From CAYXDO01 sp964463485 (GTDB lineage: Bacteria > Myxococcota > Kuafuiibacteriia > Kuafuiibacteriales > Kuafuiibacteriaceae): a stretch of 42,724 nucleotides of DNA. The stretch is from positions 1 to 42,724 of the forward strand of contig CAYXDO010000092.1 in assembly GCA_964463485.1 (NCBI GenBank). Reading direction: 5' to 3'. Below are positions 25,501-33,166 of this stretch, in pieces. The notes under the pieces are model-generated. The model made no database searches. It was not told the DNA's origin and saw nothing but the letters and a program-made list of their open reading frames with translations. Position 1 is the stretch's first letter. Each line of letters starts with the position of its first letter. A program made the position numbers and the translations under genes.

Positions 25501-25993
25501 CGAGATTGGGCGAGCACGCGTGTCCGAAATCGAGTGGGACGTTTGGGTTCGGAACGATCCCCGGAAAGCTCTGGCGGAGGACCTCGAGGTCCTTCATCGA
25601 GATGTTCGGGAGTCTCTCGCGAATCACGGGGTCTTGTCGCAGTCTGTCGATGATGACCGCGTTGGGAGCTCCGTACGGGGAGAGTTGGAGGTTGAGGGCC
25701 ACCTGCTTGGCGAAGGCTCGGTCTTGAAGCACCTTGGCCTCTCGAGCGGGCAGCTTCTCCACGAACGCCGTTTTGTCGGCGGCCAAGACGAGATCGAGGA
25801 GGGCTCGCGAGGGCGCCTGCGAAGGGGACAGAGGAGCTTTCGCGATCGAGGGGGTCGAGGTGCGCGGAATCGACTTGTCGAGCACATCGACGCTCGGTCC
25901 CGTGCCCGTGTCGATTTTTCCGGGCGCGACCGGTTCGACACCAACGAACGGTGGTGCGGCGGGCGCAGGGGTCCCGATCCTCGGACTGCTCAC
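22559..25993 (-). CDS. 1144-aa protein with C-terminal S-adenosylhomocysteinase-like NAD-binding module
   Basis: Residues 741-1110 resemble the two-domain adenosylhomocysteinase-like fold: MIQHVVDKYKEDQPLKDTNVLMVQHMLGQ, IGQAVVRAVNAVETQLKTG, the NAD-binding VLILGFGPIGQATAEAF with GxGxxG at 935-940, an acidic strand end VYVYDPYMTPEM, then GCSGHLSI and DGLPANFNDINSVPPEWIDMTMSL. Classical SAHH catalytic motifs are not evident, so hydrolase activity is uncertain. Residues 1-720 match nothing I know. After a Pro-rich leader (1-60) they hold repeated helical units ending in FP or YP: 111-150 (QDPVIRERLPN...LRQSFPGIVP), 430-463 (KKQDPSFNDH...LISSFPDLF) and 493-533 (KAQSPDFAAAFPDF...LQAAYPFLP). Two TPEQV units occur near 292 and 382. 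No signal peptide is seen. The gene is far longer than normal SAHH (about 430 aa). Confidence 0.8.
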   Translation of the reverse strand: MSSPRIGTPAPAAPPFVGVEPVAPGKIDTGTGPSVDVLDKSIPRTSTPSIAKAPLSPSQAPSRALLDLVLAADKTAFVEKLPAREAKVLQDRAFAKQVALNLQLSPYGAPNAVIIDRLRQDPVIRERLPNISMKDLEVLRQSFPGIVPNPNVPLDFGHACSPNLEGHLDIIASMYVQASSRRDQLAQRFKDYSIADPNKYFGQRFKHERGYLQLNNVPATRVSQSETEAIRKALGGEGPGFYLRRAIINAPPHFAPKEIAEEHNRDIDYYACLMWWGDGDSVEKAKARARVTPEQVVALMNRAPNETGAKIFAERQAQLRSAIAEELGAAKSGENLYSLLDRICERLEKASVLLPGTKQVGRRGESDWMLFATPPPVTATLTPEQVLGFIQGEPTFADKLGALLSDRRDNFDRQLAEKMAKTLGSRAARMSLSEITQVMKKQDPSFNDHTVQHLISSFPDLFGALKVERSRVEMNFLLANQVADAMGKMFVGATLDDVAKFMKAQSPDFAAAFPDFAAEDVRLLQAAYPFLPQWDKRTDAVSPSATQGMPLDGFLRFATQHLGKDEGAAIGQAVIETIAKDVDTPDVPPELDARLTAAFRRAALKRAADAVGIRPLSAYDPNSSYPLLLDFIAGRPSPTMSHAALVSILSDPKGLGFPAEKASAAAMALLKADSLDFVGLADTLSAALVGNPNAETEFLKVSNLALGYEAIHTRLERDVFKNSELKAAFKRFARIPLRLPMIQHVVDKYKEDQPLKDTNVLMVQHMLGQAYPQIGGYKALGMNPEDAIFVGIPYHKNVEVEQAVAKSFGLVPRVPPRDMQALYSEIERSVDDLVKKHLENAKKMLVVCDGPTARDYFKKKYPYLLDQVHFTEQTAFGDRPEYRNDKAMHVVSYARTDLKAKKEAKFIGQAVVRAVNAVETQLKTGHEQKPVLILGFGPIGQATAEAFAGDRASVYVYDPYMTPEMEKLAKDGGYTVVKDKKTIADGKFMLIGCSGHLSIDEEQIMSSDPNAIYVSASSKLVEINMKKLAELATDDQGRIRKVLAAEVNNQQTWHYWLKDGTIRTVIADGLPANFNDINSVPPEWIDMTMSLSLAAAVQSIRGQEKGYVSLNDGDQKELLELHEQLVERIHGEAKAAASAEAPAS

Positions 25994-26048
25994 GGCCGCA
26001 CGATACGAAGTGGATCAGGCCGCGTCGAGTGTTGATCGCGTCCCGTGG

Positions 26049-27530
26049 TCATTCGGGAGGCTCGATCGAGAACAACCTTCCCTCATCGACGACGACCCAC
26101 CGCGCCCCATCGTCGACCCACTGGGTGACGGACCGAAAGGAGCGCCCGATCTCTTTGGCCCGTCCGCCTTGGCGAGGGAAGGAGAGGAGCAGATCACCGG
26201 AGAGCACGTTCACGTCTTCGCTCGAAAGCCGTAGGCTCCGGGCCGAGCTCAAGTCCGAAGCGAGCTCGAGCCACGCGCCGCCATTTCGGCAACTCAGCTT
26301 CGTCGCCGTGATGAAGCAGACTCCCAGGCCGTCGGCGGCGACTTCCCGGACGTTTGCGTTCGCGATCGTGGTGGTGCCGCTCTCGTCGATGCGGACGAGG
26401 CCCTGGTCGCCGATGGCGTAGAAGGCGTCACCGTCGAAGGCGAGCGCGCCCACGCCTGAGTCGGTCGTGAGCTCTGCGCTGAGCGCTCCGTCGCGATCGT
26501 AGTGACGGAGCACTCGCGCGCCCGAGGATGTCGCGACGAGGAGGAGCTCTCCGTCGCCTTCTATCCTTTCGATGGCGTCGAAGGTGGCGATGGAAGACGA
26601 CTCGGTCGGTGTGAAGCGAATCAGCTCGCCGCGGCGAGCGAAGTAGACGGCGTTTTCGCCCACCGCCACACCCACTCGAAGGTCCGCCTCGAGTTCGACG
26701 GTGGTCACTTGGAGACCTTCTGCGAGTAGGACGAGCGGTCCATCTTGCCACGCTGCTCGACCGGGGACGCTCACGAGGCCAAAGGGTTGGGCGCCCTCGT
26801 GTAACAACTCGGAGCAGTACGTCGAGCGCCAGCAATCGAAGTCGCAGCGTCGATCGCAGGTTCCACAGGTGAGCGGGGTGGACAGGTCGGCGTCGCAGCC
26901 CATTGGGAGCGTAAGGGGCCCGCCGCAATGTTCGAACCCTTCTTCGCACGAAAGTGAACAGGAGGCCGGGTCGCAGCGCGAGTGCGGAGGTGCCCGCCCG
27001 GTGGGCTCGCAGGCCTCGACCCCGATCCATAGCCAACCGTCCCCGCACCGGTTGCGGTGGCAGTCCGGCAGACAGCCAACAAAGAGCCCGTTATCGACAC
27101 CGTCGTCGCACTCCTCCGATCCGTCTCGCGTGAGCACGCCGTCTCCGCACGCGGGGCGCGTGCAGTCGTTCTTGCAGGCGTCGAGGTCGTCGCTGTTGCC
27201 GTCGTCGCAGGCTTCGCTCCCGAACGGGATGCCGTCTCCACACCGGGGCTGGCAGGTCGAGTCGCAGCCGTCGCCATCGACGAGATTTCCGTCGTCGCAC
27301 GCTTCTCCGGCGAGGTCGGCGAGGATGCCGTCGCCGCAACGTGCTGGGAGACAAGCGTTCGTGCAAACGTCGGCTTCGATGCCGTTGCCGTCGTCGCAGG
27401 CCTCCGTCGGATCGAGCTTTCCGTCGCCGCAAGCAGGTCTCGGAGGCTCGCTCGAACATGCCCACGCGAGCGAGAGCGCGGCGGCGAGGTGGGCGAGGCG
27501 CACGACCCGGTCGTGGCCGGACGCCGCCAA
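26049..27530 (-). CDS. Myxococcus-type Cys-rich repeat lipoprotein
   Basis: Protein of 493 aa. The leader HLAAALSLAWAC ends in a weak lipobox at Cys25. Residues 33-175 contain five CGDG...EACDDGN units, the DUF4215/Myxococcus cysteine-rich repeat, which bind metal or form disulfide ladders on surface proteins. A further Cys cluster (176-235) is followed by a beta-propeller-like region (240-490) with short strand-turn units such as GALAFDGDAFYAIGDQGLVRIDESGTTTI. No enzymatic motif is present. The gene is divergent from the membrane protein starting at 27569 and lies 55 bp upstream of the SAHH-like gene on the same strand, so it could head that transcript. A later start at the VVRLAH codon is possible. 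Confidence 0.82.
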   Translation of the reverse strand: MAASGHDRVVRLAHLAAALSLAWACSSEPPRPACGDGKLDPTEACDDGNGIEADVCTNACLPARCGDGILADLAGEACDDGNLVDGDGCDSTCQPRCGDGIPFGSEACDDGNSDDLDACKNDCTRPACGDGVLTRDGSEECDDGVDNGLFVGCLPDCHRNRCGDGWLWIGVEACEPTGRAPPHSRCDPASCSLSCEEGFEHCGGPLTLPMGCDADLSTPLTCGTCDRRCDFDCWRSTYCSELLHEGAQPFGLVSVPGRAAWQDGPLVLLAEGLQVTTVELEADLRVGVAVGENAVYFARRGELIRFTPTESSSIATFDAIERIEGDGELLLVATSSGARVLRHYDRDGALSAELTTDSGVGALAFDGDAFYAIGDQGLVRIDESGTTTIANANVREVAADGLGVCFITATKLSCRNGGAWLELASDLSSARSLRLSSEDVNVLSGDLLLSFPRQGGRAKEIGRSFRSVTQWVDDGARWVVVDEGRLFSIEPPE

Positions 27531-27568
27531 ACCGTCAAGAGGACGTGTGCGCCGATGAAATCGAGGCG

Positions 27569-28531
27569 ATGGTTCGGCTATATTCCCGGATCGTGTCGGA
27601 CACCGAAGAGAAGGCAGAAGGCGAACAGATCCCGTCCGACGTCCTCGTCGTACCTCAGGAGCTCACGGGGCCGGGCGTGAACACACCCACGGGTTGGAAA
27701 TCGGAGGACGACAAAGTCACACCGCAGGACCTCACGAGCCCGGGGACGCAGCCCGATTTTCGCGCGCCGCAGGCGTTCGTGTCCACGCAGCTGGTTCGGC
27801 CGAGGAAGGGCTCCACGGCGGGTATCGAGGTCGACTCCAAATCTCGGCCGATCGAAGCGCAACGCGCGCTCCTCTCCGAGCTCAACGAGTCTCGGAAGTT
27901 CTTTCGTCGAGCCGCGTCCGCGATGGCGATCGTGGCGACGGTAGCGTCCATGGGCGTCGTGGCGCTCGCGGTGATGCTGAATCGCGCGACCGTCGAGCTC
28001 TCGGCGCTTCGCGAACAAATCAGCCGCATGGACGAGCACCGGGCTGCTTCACGCGAGCCACGTGACGATCCACCTCCGCGGGAGGCTAAGGAACAGCCCG
28101 ATCCGTCCGACGAGCCAGAGGCACCGGCCCGAGAAGCAGCGCTCCCCGAAGGCTTGACCGCGGGGCGTGAAGAGGCCGAGCGCCCGCCGCGACATGTCGC
28201 GGACGAGAACAGGGAGCCGAAGAGGCGGGCTGCCCGACCAAGCAAGGTCAAGGAGGAGGCGCCAAGCACGCCACGTTCCGTCCCCGAGGAGACGAGGCCG
28301 CCACCGCAGCAGGGCCCACACGCTGCGCTCGACCGAATGCTCTCCAAGCTGCGAGCAGCCCCCGGCGACGGAGCCACCTTCGACGCGCTCTCCAAGGCGC
28401 TCAAGAGCGCGGCGGCCAGCTTGCCCGAAGAGCGCCGCCGGGCCGTGCTCTCGGCGGTCAACGCGGCGGAGCTCAGCTACGACACCGAAGGGCTCGCGCG
28501 CGCTCTCTCGGTGCTCAAGTCGGGTTCTTGA
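27569..28531 (+). CDS. single-pass membrane protein of unknown function
   Basis: Protein of 320 aa from ATG 27569 (MVRLYSRIVSDTEEKAEG); the frame is open further upstream only as the shadow of the divergent Cys-rich gene. Residues 1-115 are polar. One membrane segment (AMAIVATVASMGVVALAVML) lies at about 120-140 and is preceded by RKFFRRAA, so the N-terminus is probably cytoplasmic. A short coiled segment (TVELSALREQISRMDEH) and a long Pro/Glu/Arg-rich linker (165-255) lead to a small helical C-terminal domain (MLSKLRAAPGDGATFDALSKALKSAAASLPEERRRAVLSAV). The architecture resembles a signalling or envelope-spanning protein, but no family is recognised. The kinase gene follows 85 bp downstream on the same strand. 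Confidence 0.72.
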   Translation: MVRLYSRIVSDTEEKAEGEQIPSDVLVVPQELTGPGVNTPTGWKSEDDKVTPQDLTSPGTQPDFRAPQAFVSTQLVRPRKGSTAGIEVDSKSRPIEAQRALLSELNESRKFFRRAASAMAIVATVASMGVVALAVMLNRATVELSALREQISRMDEHRAASREPRDDPPPREAKEQPDPSDEPEAPAREAALPEGLTAGREEAERPPRHVADENREPKRRAARPSKVKEEAPSTPRSVPEETRPPPQQGPHAALDRMLSKLRAAPGDGATFDALSKALKSAAASLPEERRRAVLSAVNAAELSYDTEGLARALSVLKSGS

Positions 28532-28616
28532 GTCACTCGCGCCGCCGCTGTCCCCGTGAGTTGCCGCGTCACACGCTCTTTCGCTTCGCGACCAATCGTG
28601 CGAGATTACGGGCGTA

Positions 28617-29993
28617 GTGACCCCGGCTGAAGGTGAGTCCCAGCGCATCTGTCCGCTCTGTGATGCGCCCTGTGCGGAGCAATTCTGTCCTATCCATGAA
28701 GTACCCGTCGTTGATCTGGCGCTCTTCGGCTCCAAGGGATCGCGCGTCGCCGTCCGCGCAATCTTGGGTGGAAAATACCGGCTGGATAAGGCGCTCGGCG
28801 AGGGCGCGTTCGGATCGGTCTTCGAGGGCACTCAGCTCGGCCTCGGCCGAAAGGTCGCCGTAAAGCTGCTGTCCGACGCGGACGACGAAGCCACCCGCGA
28901 GATCGTCCGACGGTTCTATACGGAGGCCAAGAACCTCGCCCAACTCCACCACCCAAACCTGGTGTCCATCCTCGACTTCGGCCTCGACGAGAAGACTCAT
29001 GCCCTCTTCTTGGTGATGGAGCTCGTGGAGGGGCGTCCGCTGGGCTGGTTCATCGAGCGCGGAAGGGTCGACGAGAGGGTGGCGCTCCGACTCGTCCGAG
29101 AGTTGGCGCGCGGCCTTTCGGAGGCGCACGGGAAGGGTCTGGTCCACCGAGACTTGAAGCCTGCCAACATCATGATCGGTGTGCGGTCCGACGGCGGCGA
29201 CATGCTCAAGATCGTCGATTTTGGCCTCTCGACGCTGGCCCGCGCAGACGAAGCGCGGTTTGCCAAGATCACCAAGACTGGGATCACGGTCGGCACCGTG
29301 AACTACATGAGTCCGGAGCTCGTGCAAGGCAGTCGGGTCGACGCCCGGTCCGACCTCTACGCGGTAGGTTGTATCCTCTTCGAGATGCTCTCGGGACACG
29401 CGCCTTTTCGATCGAAGAACGTGGCCGAAGTTGCCATCGCACAAGCCATCAAGAACCCACCCATGCACGAGCTCAGCGATGTCAGCGAGCCTGTCACCGC
29501 CCTCGTGAGTCGACTCCTGCAAAAAGACCGAGACCTGCGAGTCCAGTCGGCCAACGAGTTGGCCGAGCTCTCGGACAGACTGATCGCGAGGCTCGGAGCC
29601 GGTCCGCCGCTGAGTATCGACGATAACTCTCCCACGGTCAGGGTCGACGAGGCGGCGGAGTTCGCAGATCCAGCTTCACGGATGTCCGTGCGCGCTGTCT
29701 CGGACGCCAAGGCCGCGTTGCGGGCCACCGACTCGGGCGAGTCGGCCGCGACCGAAGAGGTGGCGGACACCGTCATCAGCATGAGCACGGTGGCCGTGGC
29801 GGACGTGGCGCGCCGACCTTCCGCGGACGACCGTGCTGGCTCCTACCGCGAACAACTCGTCTGGGTCGCCGTCGGCGCCGGCGTCGTCCTGCTTTTGGTC
29901 ACCTTGGCGATGGGGTTTCTGGCCCCGCCGCCTTCAAGCGTCGAGGCCGTTCCCAGCCGCGCGAGCGGGCCAGGCACGCCGTCGCCGAGATGA
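28617..29993 (+). CDS. zinc-ribbon Ser/Thr protein kinase with membrane anchor
   Basis: Protein of 458 aa from GTG 28617. Residues 12-27 (CPLCDAPCAEQFCPIH) form a zinc-ribbon-like motif ahead of a complete Hanks-type kinase domain (about 54-310). Visible motifs are the glycine loop GEGAFGS at 61-67, catalytic Lys83 in VAVKLL, HRDLKPAN at 177-184, DFG at 201-203 and the activation-segment MSPE. A Thr/Ser-rich linker with several Thr-Val motifs follows. One membrane segment (LVWVAVGAGVVLLLVTLAMGF, about 418-438) places a short tail outside. Such kinases phosphorylate Ser/Thr of partner proteins in myxobacterial signalling. The stop overlaps the ATG of the next gene (ATGA), so the small lipoprotein is translationally coupled. 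Confidence 0.93.
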   Translation: MTPAEGESQRICPLCDAPCAEQFCPIHEVPVVDLALFGSKGSRVAVRAILGGKYRLDKALGEGAFGSVFEGTQLGLGRKVAVKLLSDADDEATREIVRRFYTEAKNLAQLHHPNLVSILDFGLDEKTHALFLVMELVEGRPLGWFIERGRVDERVALRLVRELARGLSEAHGKGLVHRDLKPANIMIGVRSDGGDMLKIVDFGLSTLARADEARFAKITKTGITVGTVNYMSPELVQGSRVDARSDLYAVGCILFEMLSGHAPFRSKNVAEVAIAQAIKNPPMHELSDVSEPVTALVSRLLQKDRDLRVQSANELAELSDRLIARLGAGPPLSIDDNSPTVRVDEAAEFADPASRMSVRAVSDAKAALRATDSGESAATEEVADTVISMSTVAVADVARRPSADDRAGSYREQLVWVAVGAGVVLLLVTLAMGFLAPPPSSVEAVPSRASGPGTPSPR

Positions 29994-30409
29994 GTTTCTC
30001 CGGAGCGCGCGCTGGGTCCACGAGGGCGGTTCGTGGGTTCGTCGTCTGCCTGCTGCTCGAAGGGTGTGTGGCTATGGGTTGGCAGCTCGGCCCAGGCTTC
30101 TCTTCGTCAGACACGGCGCTTTTTTCGAAGCCTCCCATCATCGAGCACCGCGACGCGGCGTATTTGCTCGTCTGGACTCAGGGCACGTACCCGTATTTCT
30201 TTCAGCCGAGTTATGAGGTCATGGATGGTCGCCTGGTGTTCGCGCTCGCGGCCAGCTCGAGCTCTGGGCAGTTGGCGGGGCGGAAGAGAGAGCTGAAGAT
30301 CGAAGGCTCAGCCAACATCCAAGCCCTCGAGCATTCGGGCGCATACTGGTGGGAACGAACGCCCGAGCCCGCCGGGCGACTCGTACGCCTCGCGATCGTG
30401 GAGCGCTGA
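29990..30409 (+). CDS. small lipoprotein coupled to the kinase gene
   Basis: Protein of 139 aa whose ATG overlaps the kinase stop. The leader RAVRGFVVCLLLEGC ends in a lipobox-like LEGC (Cys26). The mature part is a small beta-rich domain (VFALAASSSSGQLAGRKRELKIEGSANIQALEHSGAYWWERTPEPAGRLVRLAIV) with no family I recognise. Tight coupling to a membrane-anchored kinase suggests it acts in the same pathway, perhaps as an envelope partner of the kinase's outer tail. That is inference only. Confidence 0.72.
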   Translation: MSFSGARAGSTRAVRGFVVCLLLEGCVAMGWQLGPGFSSSDTALFSKPPIIEHRDAAYLLVWTQGTYPYFFQPSYEVMDGRLVFALAASSSSGQLAGRKRELKIEGSANIQALEHSGAYWWERTPEPAGRLVRLAIVER

Positions 30410-30492
30410 AGTCTTACGGAGCTCTTGGGTCGGCCGCCAAAATGAGTATGAGGGCGGGTCTTTGCTTTACACGTGAATCCTCCCCGTTAGCA

Positions 30493-30609
30493 GGTCGCTG
30501 AAAAAGGCTCCGAAACTCATGACGTGCCCGTGCCCTGCCCGTGCCCTGCCCGTGCCCGACTCACCGTAGGACGACGTCGCGGCAGCCAACATCGACTTTT
30601 TCAGCGACC
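30493..30609. mobile_element. MITE-like element with 14-bp terminal inverted repeats
   Basis: GGTCGCTGAAAAAG (30493-30506) and CTTTTTCAGCGACC (30596-30609) are perfect 14-bp inverted repeats bounding a 117-bp segment with no gene. The interior holds about three 11-bp CCTGCCCGTGC units (about 30521-30558). No clear target duplication is seen next to the ends. It lies in the gap between the small lipoprotein and the YfhO-type gene. It could instead be a long hairpin terminator, but the spacing fits a transposon remnant better. Confidence 0.6.
30521..30558. repeat. 11-bp GC-rich tandem repeat
   Basis: CCTGCCCGTGC units are repeated about three times, preceded by GTGCCCGTGC. They sit between the two 14-bp inverted ends of the surrounding element. 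Confidence 0.8.
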
Positions 30610-30786
30610 CGTTGAGTGGCGTTCACGATAACCGAGGCAGGCTATCACCGCAACGTTGCGTCGAGAGGCCCGCGAGGGCCGCGTCTGCCCTGGGATCACC
30701 CGAGAGAGTTGGTTCGATGCGGCGCGGGCGATGGGGCTGCGATACAATCGCAGCTTGGCTCCCATGGCCTAGCGAGTCGGGACGGA

Positions 30787-33150
30787 ATGCATCAGGACTT
30801 TGATCGACCCACGCGCGCGCGGCTCCTCGCCTGGCTCTTGCGCTCGGGGCCCTGGCTGATTCTGCTCATGTCGGTAGCGTGGGCCTTTCTCGACGCGTTT
30901 CGGCCCGGCCGTGGGTTGTACTTCGGAGACGCCACTCTCCATTTCCGGCCGAGGTGGTGGTTCATTCGCGAGTCGTTCCTTGCGCTCGAAGCGCCCGGTC
31001 GCACGTACGCAGATCCATTCGGGGCTCCGCTCGAGGCGATGCTCAACGGAGCGTATACGCCGGGGGCGCTCCTCATCCTCGTGGGAGGATTCGAAGACGC
31101 CTACGATCGTTTGATCGTTGGGCATTACTTGCTGCTCGCGGCAGGCGTGACGGCTCTGGCGCACGGGCTGGGCGCACGCTGGGCTGGAAGCGTCGCCGCG
31201 GGGATCGTGGGAGGCCTCTCCGGCCCGGTGGTGTGCCTTCATAGCATGCCGGTGATGGTCGTGGGTTGGGCTTGGGCGCCTTGGACGTACCTCGCGTTTC
31301 TGAGGCTCCTCGAGGCGCCCTCGGTGGGTCGCGCGGCCCTATTGGCTCCTGCGTTCGCTTTTCACGTGCAAGGAGGCACGCCCGAGCTCGCGCTCCTCGA
31401 CGTCATCGCGGTGATCGCTTTGTGGGTGCACGTTCGACCACGCCTCGGCCCGCGCCTCGTGGCGCTCGGGGCGCTGAGTCTGGTCCTCGCGATCGGTTTG
31501 GCCTCGCCCCAGCTCGTGCCCACGTTCACGTTGCTCTCGGGCGCGCGGCTCGCTGGGTTCGACGCGTCCGTGCAGACGCGGTTTTCGCTGCACGTCCATG
31601 AGTTGGCGGGGGCTTTGGCTCCTTCGTTCTGGGCCCCGCCGGAGGCTCCTTTCGTTTTCTTTCCGAGCCTCGTCGCGCCGGACTCGGCGCCTTCGTATTT
31701 CCGCTCGACGTACCTCGGGCTCGCGCTCCCGTTTGCGATGGGCGCGGTGTTCGATCGGGAATCGCGATGGAAAGCCGTCGCGGCCCTGGCCGCATTTGGT
31801 TTTTTCGTGCTCGTGGCTTTGGGCCCGGCGACACCCCTGCACGCGCTCGTCGTGAGTCTCCCCGGAATGTCGAGTAGCCGGTTCCCTCAGAAATTCGCGG
31901 TGCTCGCGCTTGCCCCGCTGAGTATCGCCGTGGCACTGGGTGTAGATCTCGCGGCGCGCGCCCCGAGGATCTTACTCGGCTGCGTCGCGGCCCACGTCAC
32001 CGTGCTGGCGCTGGCCTCCTCGACCTTCGAGTTGCCCGCGGCTCGCGAATGGGTCGCGCGCAGCGTGGCGTTCAGCACCGCGCCGTTCTATGGCATCGCC
32101 CCCGAGGACGCCGGGACCGTTGCGCACGCACTCATGGCTTCACTCATTCGGCGGGCGCTGTTGGCCGCCGCGCTCGCGCTCTTGGTGATCGGTGGTCTAC
32201 GAAGGCGTACTCAGTGGCTCCCCGTCGCGCTGGCGGCGGCGCTCGGGATCGATCTTGGAGGCGGTGCGCAGACTGTCCTGGTGTCGTCTCCCCACCCCGG
32301 CGATGGCCTGGCTGAGCTCGTCCGTCGCCGAGCGCCGCCGCCCGCACGGTTTTATGCGATGAGTCCGAGGCGACCGCGGTTTGTGGCGGCAGAAGGAGAC
32401 ACCGCGGTGAGCGCTGAGCTCCATGGTCGCCAGCTCCGCGGAGAAGGGCTGTTTCAGGGCGTGCGACGTTTCGACGATTGGGACGCCGCCGCCGCGGCCC
32501 ATCCAACCTCCTCGGCCCTCTACCGCCAAGTCACCCAACTCACTCGCGGGCCCCGCGAGCAGCTCCTCGGACGGGCTGGGGTCTCGCTTTACGGCACCGA
32601 CGAGCCAACGAGCGGCGCTCAGATGCTAGAGCTCCCAGGAGGCCGGCACTACCTGGTCTCGGTGTCACCCGTGCGACCCTATGTTCACGCCTATTCGAGC
32701 TGGGTTGCCATGCCCACGCCGGAAGCTTCGACGTTCGCGGCGCTGCGAGCGTTCACCTCGACGACCACCTGGAACACGGCGTTCGTGCATGTCGATACTC
32801 TGTCCGCGGAACAATCCGCCACCCCTGATTGTGAGGAGCCTTCGCTTCGGACCGCAGTCCTCGACGAAGACAGCATCGACGCCGAGGTCGAATCGAGATG
32901 CCGAGCGCTCGTCGTGGTCCTCGAGCATTTCAATCCCGGCTGGAGAGTGTCGGTCGATGGCGTCGCCACCCAGATCCTGCCCGCCGAAGCCGGAATGATC
33001 GCTGCGTTCGTGCCCGAAGGGCGGCACACGGTCCGCTTCCGGTACGAGAGCCGTGCCGCGAGCATGCTCCCCGTCGCGGGGCTCAGCGCCTGCTTCGTGC
33101 TTGCGCTCGCATGGGTTTCGTGGCGCGGCTCGCGCGGCTCGTCAGGTTGA
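30787..33150 (+). CDS. YfhO-family polytopic membrane protein
   Basis: Protein of 787 aa from ATG 30787 (MHQDFDRPTRARLLAWLLRSGPW); the open frame upstream to 30616 is non-coding and touches the repeat. More than ten membrane helices are visible between residues 15 and 530, and a large extracytoplasmic domain lies between the last core helices and the end. The C-terminal pattern LVVVLEHFNPGWRVSVDGVATQILPAEAGMIAAFVPEGRHTVRFRYES followed by a final helix is characteristic of YfhO proteins, which are GT-C-like and in Gram-positives transfer sugars onto lipoteichoic acid. Its role here is probably in cell-surface glycan or lipid glycosylation. It is convergent with the next three genes, which also look like surface-polymer modifiers. 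Confidence 0.85.
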   Translation: MHQDFDRPTRARLLAWLLRSGPWLILLMSVAWAFLDAFRPGRGLYFGDATLHFRPRWWFIRESFLALEAPGRTYADPFGAPLEAMLNGAYTPGALLILVGGFEDAYDRLIVGHYLLLAAGVTALAHGLGARWAGSVAAGIVGGLSGPVVCLHSMPVMVVGWAWAPWTYLAFLRLLEAPSVGRAALLAPAFAFHVQGGTPELALLDVIAVIALWVHVRPRLGPRLVALGALSLVLAIGLASPQLVPTFTLLSGARLAGFDASVQTRFSLHVHELAGALAPSFWAPPEAPFVFFPSLVAPDSAPSYFRSTYLGLALPFAMGAVFDRESRWKAVAALAAFGFFVLVALGPATPLHALVVSLPGMSSSRFPQKFAVLALAPLSIAVALGVDLAARAPRILLGCVAAHVTVLALASSTFELPAAREWVARSVAFSTAPFYGIAPEDAGTVAHALMASLIRRALLAAALALLVIGGLRRRTQWLPVALAAALGIDLGGGAQTVLVSSPHPGDGLAELVRRRAPPPARFYAMSPRRPRFVAAEGDTAVSAELHGRQLRGEGLFQGVRRFDDWDAAAAAHPTSSALYRQVTQLTRGPREQLLGRAGVSLYGTDEPTSGAQMLELPGGRHYLVSVSPVRPYVHAYSSWVAMPTPEASTFAALRAFTSTTTWNTAFVHVDTLSAEQSATPDCEEPSLRTAVLDEDSIDAEVESRCRALVVVLEHFNPGWRVSVDGVATQILPAEAGMIAAFVPEGRHTVRFRYESRAASMLPVAGLSACFVLALAWVSWRGSRGSSG

Positions 33151-33166
33151 AGAGCCAGAGGACTGA

